Positions 22,535 through 36,599 of a stretch of DNA of 64,000 nt are shown one piece after another. A program made the translations under genes and the position numbers. Positions within the stretch are counted from its first letter, which is position 1. Every line of letters starts with the position of its first letter. The stretch is from contig JAITYX010000028.1 of assembly GCA_021018815.1 (NCBI GenBank), positions 806,001 to 870,000 on the forward strand, read 5' to 3'. The notes under the pieces were generated by a model that did not search any database, was not told where the DNA came from, and was given only the letters and a program-made list of their open reading frames with translations. Origin of the DNA: Talinum fruticosum (taxonomy: Eukaryota; Streptophyta; Magnoliopsida; Caryophyllales; Talinaceae).

Positions 22535-23975
22535 TAAAGACTCAGGTATAACTCTTTATCTCTCTTGGGTTTTAATTCTAAGTAATTCTAAGCCTTATAG
22601 AAACTTCTATCTAAGTTTTCATTCTATTCGACCCACTCGTAAAGCACGTTCTTGCATACCTCTCATATTTGTGCTTCGACCCACTCGGACATCACTTGGA
22701 ACTATTGCATGAACAAATAATTTCTATATCTTCTTTATTTTAAGCACTGAATTCTTGCTTTAAGTCTAAATGAATTACGGCGTTAATTCTTTGTGTCAAG
22801 TCGATCTATTTCTGGAGAGTTATTTGTTGAATCAAGTTCGTATATTATGATATTTTACTCTTTCTAACTTGATCATTTAAGGATTGACTCTAGATGGAAT
22901 CTAAACCTAATGGATATTAGACTCGGAAAATTCCACTCTTTTAGGCCAAAGATAATTAAGTACTTAATTACTCTTATTTAATTATTATCTGTGCTTAATC
23001 TTGGACCAAAGTATTTTTATACTTTGAGTACCAATGTGATTTGCTTTTGTAGGTTGTTTAAACAAGCCTAATCTACTTTTGAAGTACAAAAGTAACCTAG
23101 GTTTCTAGCCGATAAACACCAGCAGAAAGAAAACAGCTATTTTTGGACATGGCTCGGACACCGTGTCATGGTTGTTTGTTTCCAAAATTGGAAAACTACA
23201 ACTTTATGTCTAACTGTTGTTTCTACCTCAATTTTCAATCACTGCTAGATGATTAGACCATCTTTTAGAGCCAAGAGTTGTTGCACAACGTTCACATCCC
23301 AACAGATCTTTTCGAGTGACTCATAATAGCCATTACAATGGCTAGTGAAGATCACAAGTCCGAGAACCGAGACTCAACGGTTATTCCGCCTAGATGCTTA
23401 TAAATAGAAGCCAACTCACAAGACTTAGAGGTTGCCAACATTATTATTGAACCAATTCGTTGGTCTCATTCTTACTCAATCTTCTACTTACAACTCCAAA
23501 TCTATAATTGTTATTCTCTCGAGTTGTAAAGAAAGTCTTGTAATTACTTATATTCTTTTCTTACTTTCTTTATAAGTCCATTAACTTAGCTGTAAATGTT
23601 AACTAAGTTCAATTGTCCCTTACTTGTAAGGGTTCACTCATTCAGGAAGTACTAGATTAGATAAGGGAACTTTTGAGTCTAGAAAAAACTTATAAAGGAA
23701 TTGTCTAAGGGAGAAATTCCGGTTAGAGTCGATCCTTTGTAATTGAGGATTTAATTAGTGGACTTGATATGGTGCTTGGCTAGCGCTATACGTGGTTTTC
23801 TGCCCGGGAGGGTTTCTAGGTACTTCGTTTTCTATCTTTCGAGTCTATTCTAGACTCAAAATCTATTTCGATCACTTCGCGCAAAAAGAGTGTGATTTTT
23901 CTTAAAATCTTCCATCACCCTATTCACCCCCACCTCTCTCTAGGGTGAATTAACCTCGCTAAGAGCAAACCTTCA
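22535..23975 (+). repeat. 3' LTR of element 3, possibly also the upstream LTR of element 4
   Basis: Begins TAAAGACTCAGG (start mutated from TG) right after the PPT, ends ACCTTCA. TATAAATAG lies near 23400. It is much closer to the 3' LTR of element 4 than to the 5' LTR of element 3. No PBS follows it: pol sequence of element 4 begins at once. Confidence 0.82.
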
Positions 23976-25959
23976 TAAAGCTTATCGAATTTTTACAAAA
24001 GGACTAACAAAGTGGAAGAAAGTATCCACATGTCTTTGATGAAATTGATCTTGGCAGGATAAGTGATTCCATGTTCTCGGATCTCAAGCTTAACAGAGAT
24101 GAAGATGACATTGCTGAAGCCGAGCTCGAAAGGGTCAAAATAGAAGAACTGAGGCAACTCGGAATGAGTCAACTCATAATGCTATGACTCGGAATCAAGA
24201 AGTTCAAGAGCCGGCTCGGAATCGTTGAAGAACAAGCAAATACGAGAGGCTCGAGTAAGATCAACCAATTGAAGAACAACATGTTCAACCAACCAACCTG
24301 GTAAATCAAAGGGCATATAAAGCTTTCAAATATGCATCTAGTCACCCACCTGAGAACATTCTTTCTAATATCAACGAGTGGGATAAGAACTCGATCTTCT
24401 TTGCATAATCCGTGTGCATTTTCTCGCATTCATATCATTAATAGAACCTAAAAATGCACCGGACGTGCTAAATAAACCTACATGGGTAGAGGCCATGCAA
24501 GAAGAGCTAACTCGGTTTGAAAGAAACTAAGTCCGGACTCGACCAAACGACCTTATGACTACCCAATAATAGGAACCAAATGGGTTTTCAAGAACAAATT
24601 GGATGAGGATGGTTTGGTAGTCGAAATAAGGTTAGATTGGTTTCTTAGGGGTATAACTAAGAAGACGGAATTGATTGTGGGGTTACCTTTACACCTGTTG
24701 CTAGGATTGAGGCAATCAGAATTCTCTTAGCATTTGTATCTAGCATGAATATCAAGCTTTATCAAATGGAGGTCAAATGTGCATTTCTCAGTGGTTATAT
24801 TCAAGAAGAAGTTTATGTTAAGCAACCCCCGGATTTGAAAACTCAAAATTTCCAAATCATGTTTTCAAGTTGCAAAAGGCTTTATATGGTCTTAAACAAG
24901 CTCCTAGAACTTGGTATGAGAGACTAAGCGGTTTCTTGGCGAAAATGATTTCAAAAGAGGTCAGATTGACAAAACTCTCTTCACAAAAACCAAGGGGAAT
25001 GATTTTCTTATCATTTCGATATATGTTGATGATATTATCTTTGGAGCTACTAATGAAACTCTATGTTAAGAATTTTCCGAGTTGATGAGATGGGAGTTCT
25101 AAATGAGTATGATGGGTGAACTCAATTTCTTTCTTAGTCTGCAAATCAAACAAGTTAAGGATGGAATCTATGTCCATCGGTCTAAGTACTCCAAGGAGCT
25201 ATTGAAGAAATACAAGCAACAAGATGTGAAGCATGTAGCAACACCTATGAGTGGCGGTTTGAAGTTGGACTCGGATGAGAAAGGTAAAGTTGTAGATCGA
25301 AACTCTACGGAGGTATGATTGGATTTGTACTTTATCTCACATCTAGTAGGCAAGGTATCATGTTTAATGTCCGCCTTTGTGCAAGATTTCAAGCTAATCC
25401 TAAGGAATCACATCTCACTGCGGTGAAGAGAATTAGATATCTTGAAGGGACTCGGAATCTTGGTCTATAGTTTTCAAAGGACTCAGAACTTACCCTTACT
25501 AGATACTCGAGATGCTGACTAAGCTGGATACAAGGTTGATAGAAAGAGCACATTAGGAGCATGTCAATTTCTAGGTCGATCCCTCATCTCCTGGCACTCA
25601 AAGAAATAGAACTCGGTTGCTCTATTAACTGCTGAGGCTGAGTACATTGCACCTAGAGCTTGCTGTGCTCAGATTCTCTGGATCAAGCAACACTTGAAGG
25701 ATCTTGGATTATCATTCACATCTATCCCAATAAAGCGTGATAATCAAAGTGTGATCAGCATCACTAAGAATCCAGTTAAGCACTCAAAGACAAAGCATAT
25801 TGAGGTCGGGTATTATATTCGAGAGACCATTCTAAGAAAGGTGATATTTAACTTGAGTTTATTCTTACGAAATTTCGGTTAGTTGATATATTCACTAAGC
25901 CTCTTAGTGAGGATCGGTTTTGCTTTATTAGGAATGAGCTTTGCATGATTAATGCATGA
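23976..25959 (+). pseudogene. Copia integrase end, RT and RNase H, element 4
   Basis: Starts with AYRIFTKGLTKWKKVS (integrase C-terminus), then linker FKYASSHPPENILSNINEWD (24330-24385), RT with SSMNIKLYQMEVKCAFLSGY (24735-24800) and [18 protein letters not shown]. The catalytic motif [13 protein letters not shown] is complete at 25018-25056 but sits in a different frame from its neighbours. RNase H carries AGYKVDRKST and AEAEYIAPRACCAQILWIKQHLKD. It ends NELCMINA near 25957. Several frameshifts and stops. Confidence 0.86.
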
Positions 25960-26205
25960 TTATGTGATTTACTATATGAATTATTCCTTCATGATTGTAT
26001 TTTATATGCCTTGAGTAGATAACAAATAGATAAGTTGATTCGAGAATGAGACCGAGCTATGAGTTATAATATTTTCTAAATATTCTAAGACAATCGGACA
26101 CCTTACTGAGTCGGACTCGGATTATGAGCAAAACGGACATCAAAATTCTAAGGTTATCTATAGATAAATGGAGAATTTCATAAAACTTCTCAAAAAATTT
26201 TCTTT

Positions 26206-26369
26206 TCTCTCTCTCGTCATGCAAACAAGTGAGCGGAAACTAGCCGTTGGAAGAAAGCTGTTGGAGAAACTAATCGTTACTATGCAGAGCGACTCAACGG
26301 CCCGAGAACCGTTGTTTGGTATTTGGTCGGAAAGTCAATTGGAAGCCTTCTCTTGCTATGAAGAGCACC
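26206..26369 (+). promoter_or_regulatory. Promoter-like leader of the additional ORF, element 4
   Basis: A TC tract precedes a perfect MSA-like TAGCCGTTGGA (26241-26251). At the expected TATA position, 114 bp on, the sequence is GCTATGAAGAGC (26355-26366), a damaged form of GCTATAAATAGC. The ATG lies 181 bp downstream. The decay of only the TATA box fits an inactive copy of the module seen in elements 1, 3 and 6. Confidence 0.5.
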
Positions 26370-26536
26370 GTTTCACTTGCTTGTCTTCACTTTACCTACT
26401 TGTTTGCTTGCACTCTCGCTCTCATTGCTCTCAAAATTCTCTTGTTCATTCGTGCTTACTTCTCTCTCGATTCTCAATCTTCTCTATTCTCTACTCTATT
26501 CTCTCGCTTCACTCTCTCAATCTCTACTCTCTAAAC

Positions 26537-28090
26537 ATGCCTAAGAGAGGAGCTGCTCAAGAAGGAGGTTCAGCCACCAAGAAGGCCGGAACCAAGTCTA
26601 CGGCACCGAGGCATCACCAGGGAAAGGCAAAGAGCTCGCCTTAGATGCACCAAAACACTTTGTCGCCCAACACATTATTCTAGACGATAAGTTTTTCCCT
26701 AAAACCTCCTTTTGGTGGTTGAAACACATCGCCAAAACCGGTGTGTATAACTATCTCTGTTTCGTGAGTACATCCGTTCGGACCTAGTGTCCGAGTTCTA
26801 TTCTCATATGACTACCAACGAAGGCGTCATCACTTCTCCGGTCCAAGGTGAAGGCCCTCTTTCTCAACCCTAATCCTGTTTCGTTCATTGAAGTCGCTGA
26901 TGACTTCTTTGAAAAATACACTAAAGAGGTTCCCGAGTCCATAAAGAACTTTTTGTGACTCGGATGAAGTCGAAGCTAGGCTTCTTTGTTTTGTCCTGAT
27001 GAGAACTTTTTCTCTCATCACGCATGTAAAGAGATTCCCAACTCCAAAGTTCTCAAGGTTCTCTATGATATTCTTGAGGGTTGTAAAGTATACCTCTTTC
27101 CTTTCATTTTGGAGTAAATGGCCACTGTGCTCTGCTAGCTCTAAGAAGTCGGCTCCATATCCTTTCGAGGCACTTATGACCGCTGTTTTCAAACATTTTC
27201 AAGTTCTTCTTCCTTTTTATCCCAATGCTTGCTTCGAACTCGCTATCTGTCTTGGCAGGACTGAGCTTATGGATTTAGGATACCAGGAAGTTAAACCTAG
27301 TGTCCGGTTCATATGTTTAAGTTACCACCTCCTCCTCCTCCACCTCTAACTCAAACAACTCCAAAGGTACGACTACTACCTGCTGAACCTTTTACCTCTC
27401 ATCATATCCCCTCCGTTGAGCTACTTGAAAAATTAGCCAACAAATTTGCTTCAGCTTGCTGAAGAGTTGCAATCAACTCGAGGTCATTCAAGGGCTTCAT
27501 TCTAACTCTAGTTCCGATGCAAAACAAGCTCGGTCTCGGCTCCGAGAGAACCAAGAACCGATTTCGAGCTTAAGAAGATCATCAAGGACCAACGAGATCG
27601 GATCAAACGCCTCTAAGAGAAATGGTCTAACGCAGCGAGAGGACTCGGAATCTTCTGAAAAATCTAAGGAGTCCCCAGTCTTTCTAAGTCCAAATTGGCG
27701 GAAGCTAAAGTAGAAGAAGAAGAAGGAGAAGCTGAAGGGGAGAAGAAGAATAAGAAAAAGAGGAACAAGCTGGTCGACCTGAGGACCAAGGCAACAAAGA
27801 ACCTGACGTGATCTCCTCATATCACACTCAAAGTGCCTCAAAAGAGGCTGGTGATGCTAGACAATCCAAAGCCCCCGCCTCAAAATCGTAGCCTACGACT
27901 GTCTTTGAGGAAGAAGAAGAAGAAGAAGCGAATGATATGCCTTTGATTCATAGAACTAGGATCTCTCCGCTTCCGGACGTACCCATTCTGCGGCCTCCTC
28001 GCCTAGTCTGTTTCAACACAAGCTTACGGGGAAAGGCGCATAACTCGCTCTTCTACCTTGAGGCATTCTCGCTCCTCCCTCTTGATTCTT
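26537..28090 (+). pseudogene. Additional ORF after pol, element 4 (degraded)
   Basis: The ATG at 26537 opens MPKRGAAQEGGSATKKAGTK. Downstream pieces include HFVAQHIILDDKFFPKTSFW, GVYNYLCF, FIEVADDFFEKYTKEVPES (26880-26940), KSAPYPFEALMTAVFKHFQV (27145-27205), CLGRTELMDLGYQEVKPSVR, and a KKIIKDQRDRIKRL helix (27565-27615). An acidic/basic low-complexity segment follows. The piece order matches elements 1 and 3, which makes this copy useful for reading the shared protein. Function unknown; several stops. Confidence 0.65.
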
Positions 28091-28173
28091 GCAAACTCAA
28101 ATTTCATTTTTTTTTTTTGTCCAACATCTTCCGTAAGTACTTGCTCTTTCCGTAATTTTTTGTTGAAATGCAT

Positions 28174-28526
28174 AGGGGAGAGAAAAAGATAGAAAATTAG
28201 ATGTTCGGTTTAGGGGAGCTCATCCCTTTGCTACTTTCTAAGTTTATTTATTTTTCTTTTAATAGCTCTATTTCTAAGCATATATGTTTCGAGTTATATA
28301 CTTTACTTTGCTTTAATAGCTCTAATACATGACTCTTTAACATTATTGCTCTTATTAATGTCAAGAAACATGTTCCGAGTTATGCTTTGATCCGAGCTGA
28401 ACTTATATAAATTTTTATGCTCGATTGATTCTTTCGTACTCCGATTAATTCGTTATGAAAACTTAACTTTTTGAACTAACAAATTTCTATCTTAAGTATG
28501 GAATGTCTTTCATCAAAAATGGGAGA
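28174..28526 (+). other. Internal and terminal polypurine tracts, element 4
   Basis: AGGGGAGA (28174-28181) and AGGGGAG (28212-28218) precede the main PPT, here AAAAATGGGAGA (28515-28526) with one G changed to T. Confidence 0.62.
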
Positions 28527-28527
28527 T

Positions 28528-29982
28528 TCAAGACTCGGGTATAACTTTCTATCTCTCTTGGGTTTTGATTCTAAGTCATTCCGAGCCCTATAAAAACTCA
28601 TATCTAAGTTTTCATCTCGTTCTAGCCCACTCGAAACTAGTAAATTTGTATATCACTCTTAACTACGTTTCGACCAACTCGGACACAACTCAGAACTATC
28701 GCATGAGTAAATAATTTTTCTAACATTTTTATTTTGAGAACTCACTTTGTGTTTCAAGTGAAAATTGAATTACTGCGTTAATTCTAATTTCTAAGTCAGT
28801 TTATTTATGGAGAATTACATGTTTGATTAAGTTCACGTATCCTGATATTTTATTCTCTCTAACTTGATTATTTTAAGGATTGACTCAAGATGGAATCTAA
28901 ACCTAATGGATATGACTCTCGGAAAATTCCACTTGGTTTAGGGTCGAAGATAATTAAGTGCTTAATAGTTTGGATTTGATTATTATCCGTGCCTAATCTT
29001 GGACCAAAGTATTTTTATACTTTGAGTACCACTTGTTATTTTCTTTTTAGGTTGTTGAAACAAGCCTAATCTACTTTTGAAATACAAAAGCAACCGGTTT
29101 CTAACCGTTAAACACCAACAGACAGAGATTAACCATTTCTTGACATAGCTCAAACACCGTGTCGGGGTTGTTTTTCCAAAATTGGAAAACTGCAACTTTG
29201 AGTCTAACGGTTGTTTCTACCTCAAATTTCAATCACCACCAGATTATTGGACCATCTTTTGGAGCCAAGAACCATTACCCAACGTTCACATCTCAACAGA
29301 TCTTTTCGAGTGACTCAAACTAGCCGTTACAACGGGTAATTAAGCTCACTAGTCCGAACAAGTCTCAACAAGTCATTCTACCTTTGTGCATATAAATAGA
29401 AGCCACTCCACAAAACTTGAAGATTTCCGAACATATTACTCGAATATATTGCTTAACACATTGCTTAACACTCTCTTAGTGCATTCTTACTCAATCTTCG
29501 ACTTACAACTCCTAATCTATAATCTCTTACTTTCCGAGGTGTAAAGAAAATCTTGCAATCACTTCTACCTTTTACTTTTTTCTAAGTCTCTTGACTGAGC
29601 TCTAAGGGCTAACTCAGCTCAATTGTCCCTTACTATAAAGGTTAACTCAGTCAAGAAGTACTAGATCAAATAAGGGAACTTTTTAGTCTAGGAAAACTAG
29701 TAAAGGAATCATCTACGGGAGCAATTCTGGTTAGAGTCAATCCTTTATAATTGAGGATTAATTAGTGAATTTGACTTGGTGCTTGGATTAGCATTGTCCG
29801 TGGTTTTCTACCCCGGGAGGGTTTCTACGTATTTCTAAGTGTCTAACTTTCTAAGTCCAATCTAGACTCGGAATCTATTTACGTTCTGTTTTGTGCAAAA
29901 AGAGTTTGATTTTTCTTAAAATCTTTCATCACCCTATTCACCCCCTCTAGGGTGACTTAGCCTTTCTAAGAGCAAACCTTCA
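28528..29982 (+). repeat. 3' LTR of element 4
   Basis: Begins TCAAGACTCGGG (TG mutated) and ends ACCTTCA. TATAAATAG at 29391-29399. Close to the LTR at 22535 along its length, for example in the GGGTTTTGATTCTAAGTCAT block just inside the start. Confidence 0.85.
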
Positions 29983-30501
29983 CACTACTCTCAACTCATA
30001 TACCCAATCTTTCTAACTTTTCAACTCGTACTTAGTTTTCTCAACTTCGAGTTGAAACAACAAGTCTTGTAATAAGTTACATTCTTACTTACTCAATTCT
30101 TCCGTAATTTCCCTTGGCCGAGCTATAAGGGTTAACTCGACTCAGTTGTACCTAGCATTAAAGGGTATCTCGATTCACGAAGTACTAGGGCGAGATAAGG
30201 GATCTTCCGTGCCTAGGAAAAACTTGTATTGAATTGTCTAAGGGAGTAATTCGGAGAGTCGGTCCTTCTATTTTGTGGACTTAAAATAGTGGATTTGACT
30301 TGGTATACGGGCTGATACCAGCTGTGGTTTTCTACCATAGAGAGTTTCCACATAAATTCTCTTGTGCTTATTCTTTCGAGGACTCAACTCATCCTTTCTA
30401 AGTTCTAACTTGAGCATCAAGTTTTATTTTTTCCGCAAAATTTCTTTCACAACCCCTCTCTCCGTATAGGGTAATTTAGACTCTTAGAGCTCAAACCTTC
30501 A
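29983..30501 (+). repeat. Truncated LTR (R-U5 part)
   Basis: Matches the last third of the family LTR, including AAGGGTATCTCG, AAGTACTAGGGCGAGATAAG and the terminal TCAAACCTTCA, but lacks U3 and TATA. It abuts the end of element 4's LTR, so it is either the remnant of an older LTR into which the cluster inserted or a truncated duplicate. Non-family sequence starts right after it. Confidence 0.75.
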
Positions 30502-30529
30502 TATATATCTATCTATTGTTGTTTTGGTT

Positions 30530-31880
<1,351 letters not shown>

Positions 31881-31883
31881 TTA

Positions 31884-32075
31884 GGATCTATTCGAATTAG
31901 CGTTTGTAAAAGCGTTCATAACCACTAATCGCTCATAACCGTTCATAACGACTTTTAACAGACTCATAATAGTTATAACAACTCATAACGACTCATAACA
32001 GTAGCTATAACTACTATAACAATTACCCACTATAATAGTTAATTATAACCTCAATTAATTATTTATGATTATTAC

Positions 32076-32157
<82 letters not shown>

Positions 32158-32405
32158 GTCTTTATTATTATTGTTATTATTGTAAAAAAAAAGAACATTA
32201 TATTTAAAAATTTTAGTAATATCATTACTATAATTATTATTGTTATTATCATTATCGTTGTTGTAACTTGTTATTATAATGATCGTCATCATCATCGTCA
32301 TTATTATCATACTCTTGCGACAATTTAATATACATAATAAAAAAGTTTACTCGTTTTTGAATAATATTTTTGTACAATGTACACATTACTTTACTTTAAA
32401 ATAAA

Positions 32406-32474
<69 letters not shown>

Positions 32475-32609
32475 GAAAAAATTATGAACATTATTATTAC
32501 TATTATGACAGTTCATACCAGCTCATTACAACTGGTAACAGCTCATAATAGCTCAAAACCACTATAAACACCATAACAACTAGTTTTAACAGGTGAAACG
32601 AGTAGACCC
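31884..32609. mobile_element. Second Tourist-like MITE with ATT microsatellites
   Basis: Left end GGATCTATTCG, right end (other strand) GGGTCTACTCG. Flanks TTA (31881-31883) and TTC (32610-32612) agree at two of three bases. Interior arms are rich in CATAACAGCTC/ACTCATAAC motifs and enclose (ATT)n tracts at 32076-32158 and 32408-32473. It is related to the MITE at 31108 but longer. Confidence 0.62.
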
Positions 32610-32876
32610 TTCGTAGAAATATGCATATAAATTAATGGAACTAGGGTTAGGAGTAACCTCGTTTGACGATGGCTGTCTAACGGGAGATTATTGTCTTGAA
32701 GTAGGAGTGGTCGCCAGCATCACAGTAGATTTCCTTAAGTTCGATGAAAGATTTACATATTTCTCTTATCTCCCGAGCTAAAGAGAGGAAAGAAATTTTA
32801 AAATACCTTCCCTGTAACTTTGAAGGGTGGCAGTTTTAGAGAAATTCAAATTGAGTTCAAAATTTATGTTGACAAT

Positions 32877-34159
32877 TGTAACGCCCCCAATCACTATTAC
32901 TTAATAATCCCCTCATCGGAGAGTATTACGTAAGGTCATGGCGGAAGATAACGAATGAAGGCGTTACCACCGCCCTAAAAATAGGACCAGAATAAAGCAA
33001 AATACAATAAAAACATGTGTTAATCAATTATGCTTAGTGAGTCCCGATAGGATAACACTAGATATTCATGTCCCGAGGAGCTAAACCATATAACATAATT
33101 AAATCAACCCCTAAATACGGTTCCGATACATCTATATATTATACAAGCCCATATAATCGTCTACAGTAGGAAATACGCAACATGTAATACATCCCAAGGT
33201 CAACCCAAAAACTAGATGAGGAGAAAATCGGTGTGAGCATCTAGACCCATCATAGAGCGATGATAACAACATATCCAGCTAGGTCTTACTTCGTCGGACT
33301 TCTCGGGCAAAGGATCTGTTCACGGATGTTTTTCCTAAAAACAAAAACAATAAAATAATTCAAAAAATGAGTCGAAACTCAGTACAAACATTCCTGCACG
33401 AGTCAAATATCTTTTAAACATTTTGACCGAGCATGCGCATTTCAATTCATTTTAGTTCGAAATCAAAGGGGAGAGAATATGAGTCAAACTTGCTTGCCGG
33501 TTATTATCCGTACGTGGAACCCCTTATATGATTGATGCGATCTTTGAGTAAGATACACACCTCCCGGGCCGACCGAGAACCCGAGTTGAACCCACGCGGG
33601 TAGAGTCGAAGGGCGTAAACCCCGATAATTGATAATTGATCGGGGACCACTTTATTAGGTGAGAAAACTTAATTTGCAAATGATTCATTATTAGTTATAT
33701 ATAAAAGAAGTATTGAGATTTGCTGAAAACATGTGAATTTCCAAAAATATAGGTAATGAACGTACTCGATCTGAAAATCTTTGTTTCACCCCTTTATAGA
33801 AATTAAGTTACCAGCTAGTCGGCAACGAAAGTGGCTTCAATTCTATTGCAAATAGATCTTTGTTATCAATACGTTTCACTTGAATTTCAATAATTAAATT
33901 GATATAAGTGTTTGTAATTTATTTCATTTTCTTTATTTATTACGTAATCGATAGAATTAAGATTTTTATTACTCAACTCTATTGCGTTTACTTCCGTTCA
34001 AAAATATTATCCACAACACATAATTTGCGCAAGAAATTTTTTAAGCTAATTTTACGCAATTTAATCTGTTACCCCGCTTAGATCGAAAGACTTTTATTTT
34101 GGACTTCTAATTGTACCTTAACTATTGTAATTTGTTTAGCATACAAAAGGTATGCTCTA

Positions 34160-34239
<80 letters not shown>

Positions 34240-35443
34240 CAATATTTTTATTAACTATCCCTAATTCGATTAGCTTTGCCAAGCCTAACATCACTTCGAA
34301 TCCTTGTCACTAACTCACTTTTCACCTCATTACCTTCCATAAATTAATTTAATTTTGCTCAAATTTCCCATATCCCACAATACACTACTTTAATTTAAGA
34401 ATATACACATCGTTTCCTCAATAAAATTCTCATTCACAAACACAATTACGTACCCAAATACTCAAATTTCTCTATTCATATACACTCACTTATTATCTAG
34501 TTTCAATCTTTATACATCTTAGATCTTCCCTCTATTTTGCTCAAATATATTCAATTCCACAATACAATGAAAACCATCAAATTACTCAAATTCTGTATCA
34601 AAACATCCCCAATTTAATTCACTAAATCATAATTTCACAAGAGGAATCACATTCATTCACCTTCATACACAATCACTCCACCAAAATACCAAACCTCAAT
34701 CATTCACACCAATTCAAATTTTTCCCAATTCAATCTTTAAATTCACACCATAAATATCTTTCTAAATCATATAATTCAATTTACAACTACAATCAATAGG
34801 TAGATAATTAAGGGAGATGAAGTAGGGTTTAGGGTTTCACCTTCAAACCCAAGAGTAGAGGCCAAGGAGAAGAAGGAGCGGTGTTGGTGAATAGCGGAGC
34901 TCCTGTGACTATTGGGAAGCATCGGCGTCGACTTCCGACAAGCCGAGCTATAGCTGATGGTTGGCCGGGAGTGGGCCGCAGCAGGGCAAGGCAGGGCACG
35001 AGAAAGAGAGGGAGAGGGAAAGCGACAGAGAGAGAGAAGGTCGGCGTCGATTTTCCGGCCGGCTTCGGTCATGCTTGGTGACCGGCGATGGAGGCGGCTA
35101 TGAGGGAGGAGCAGAGTGGGCTGGAGGCAAGGGAAGAGAGTAGGGGACGCGCGGAAGAGAGACGGAATGAAAATGAATTGGCTGGCAATTGAAGTTATCC
35201 CTTGTTTTTAATTTTTAATTTTTTAATTAATTTTTTTAATAAATTCTAGATAAATCTAATCTAGATTTTTCTCTAAAAATCCTGATTCTTCATTTTTATT
35301 TATTTATTTATTATTATTATTCTTATTTTATTTCATTTAAGTAGTATAGCATATAAATTATATGATTTATCCCTCAATATAACCATATGTTTTAAATACA
35401 ATCTTTAATAGCCTTATAACCATATACCTTTGCATTTATACAC

Positions 35444-35509
<66 letters not shown>

Positions 35510-35708
35510 TTCAAAATTTTTATTTTAAACATATGCATAAATTTACCATTACTATTATGAAATTTCATTGGTGATCACTCCGTCGCCTTAAATACATAAC
35601 ACACACTCATAAAAATAATTTAAATGTCGAATTGAAGTGCACGTGCTCGATTATATAAATTTTGTAATTAGTAAAATAAATAATATGATTTAGGGTCGGA
35701 TTGTTACA
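32877..35708. repeat. 2.8-kb solo LTR with perfect ACAAT duplication
   Basis: Ends TGTAACGCCC...GTTACA (TG...CA) with identical 5-bp flanks ACAAT at 32872-32876 and 35709-35713, the hallmark of an LTR retrotransposon. It contains no gag or pol. A GC-rich block (34850-35170), an (ATT)n at 34161-34240 and a (TA)n at 35443-35505 lie inside. Ends and layout match the LTR at 37115. Long LTRs of this type occur in plant Ty3/gypsy elements, but the superfamily cannot be fixed without internal sequence. Orientation is probably minus. Confidence 0.82.
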
Positions 35709-36599
35709 ACAATTCACCCAATAAGCTTGACAATTTTGGGTTAAAAGGCATTTTTAGCAAAATTGGTGTAGTACTCGATGCTTATATCATGAGAAAGGTA
35801 GGAAAGAGGTCTCAAAGAAGATTTGGGTCTGTTAGTTTTAGTAGTAAGGATTGTGTAGATAAATATATAAAGATTATGCAGAAGAGATCCGTTAAAGGCT
35901 TCCAAATTGATGTTAGGTGGGCAAGGTTCTAGAAAAAGCGGGTTGGGTTGAATCATTATCGATATAATGGAAGTGTACATTTCAGAAATTTTTGCAAGAA
36001 GAAAGAAAAAGGGTTTTGGGTACCTAAAAACCACCAACCTACAAAGCCAACTTAGCCTTTTTTTTTTTTTATTCAAGCTGTAGGCAAAGATCAAATTTGG
36101 CAACAAAATGCCCATGTTTCTAGTGCTTCAAACCAAGAAGATCTTAGGGTTGTAAGAATGAAGTTAATTGAAGAGAATTTGATTTGGTTGGATTCATCCT
36201 TGGTAGGTGAAATGAGTAAGCCATGTGACACCGCTATCCTTGAGTCGGCCATTAAAGCAGATTTTCTCATGCGCTTAAAGACCAAGAATTTAGGGAAGTA
36301 TGTGGATTTTCTCTTAAATTGGTTCCAAGAGGTGAAATTATGTTCCATTTTAGAGTTCAGAATACAAGGAGAATTTGTGGAGATTCTTGGAGTGCCACCT
36401 CATACTTGGAGTAAGGAGAATTTTGAAGTCATACTTGACAAATGGGAAGATGTCATTGTAGGAACCATGGCCTACCCCCAACCAGGACCAGTCGAGCTTC
36501 CCCACGAATTGGTGGGTTTTAAAATTTTCTTTAAAGATGGAAATGATTTAGGGTTTTGAAGATTAGTTTTTGAAAGTGGGGATGAACCTCTTAGATTTT

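Larger units (their letters stand above)
13788..23975 (+). mobile_element. Copia element 3, both LTRs present
   Basis: 5' LTR, PBS, gag, protease, integrase, reverse transcriptase, RNase H, promoter-like leader, additional ORF, PPTs and 3' LTR follow in the order expected of a Sirevirus-like Ty1/copia element. It is dead: gag, protease and RT carry stops, a gag deletion and an RT-RNase H deletion. The two LTRs are unlike each other in U3 and U5, and the flanks (CCGAA left, TAAAG right) do not match, so the present pair may not derive from one integration. Confidence 0.8.
23976..29982 (+). mobile_element. Copia element 4, lacking gag and early pol
   Basis: Sequence enters mid-integrase directly after the preceding LTR, then continues through linker, RT, RNase H, leader, additional ORF, PPTs and a 3' LTR. 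PBS, gag, protease and most of integrase are missing. The layout LTR-internal-LTR-internal-LTR with element 3 suggests either a tandem array formed by unequal recombination and then deleted, or a second element truncated by element 3. Confidence 0.78.
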
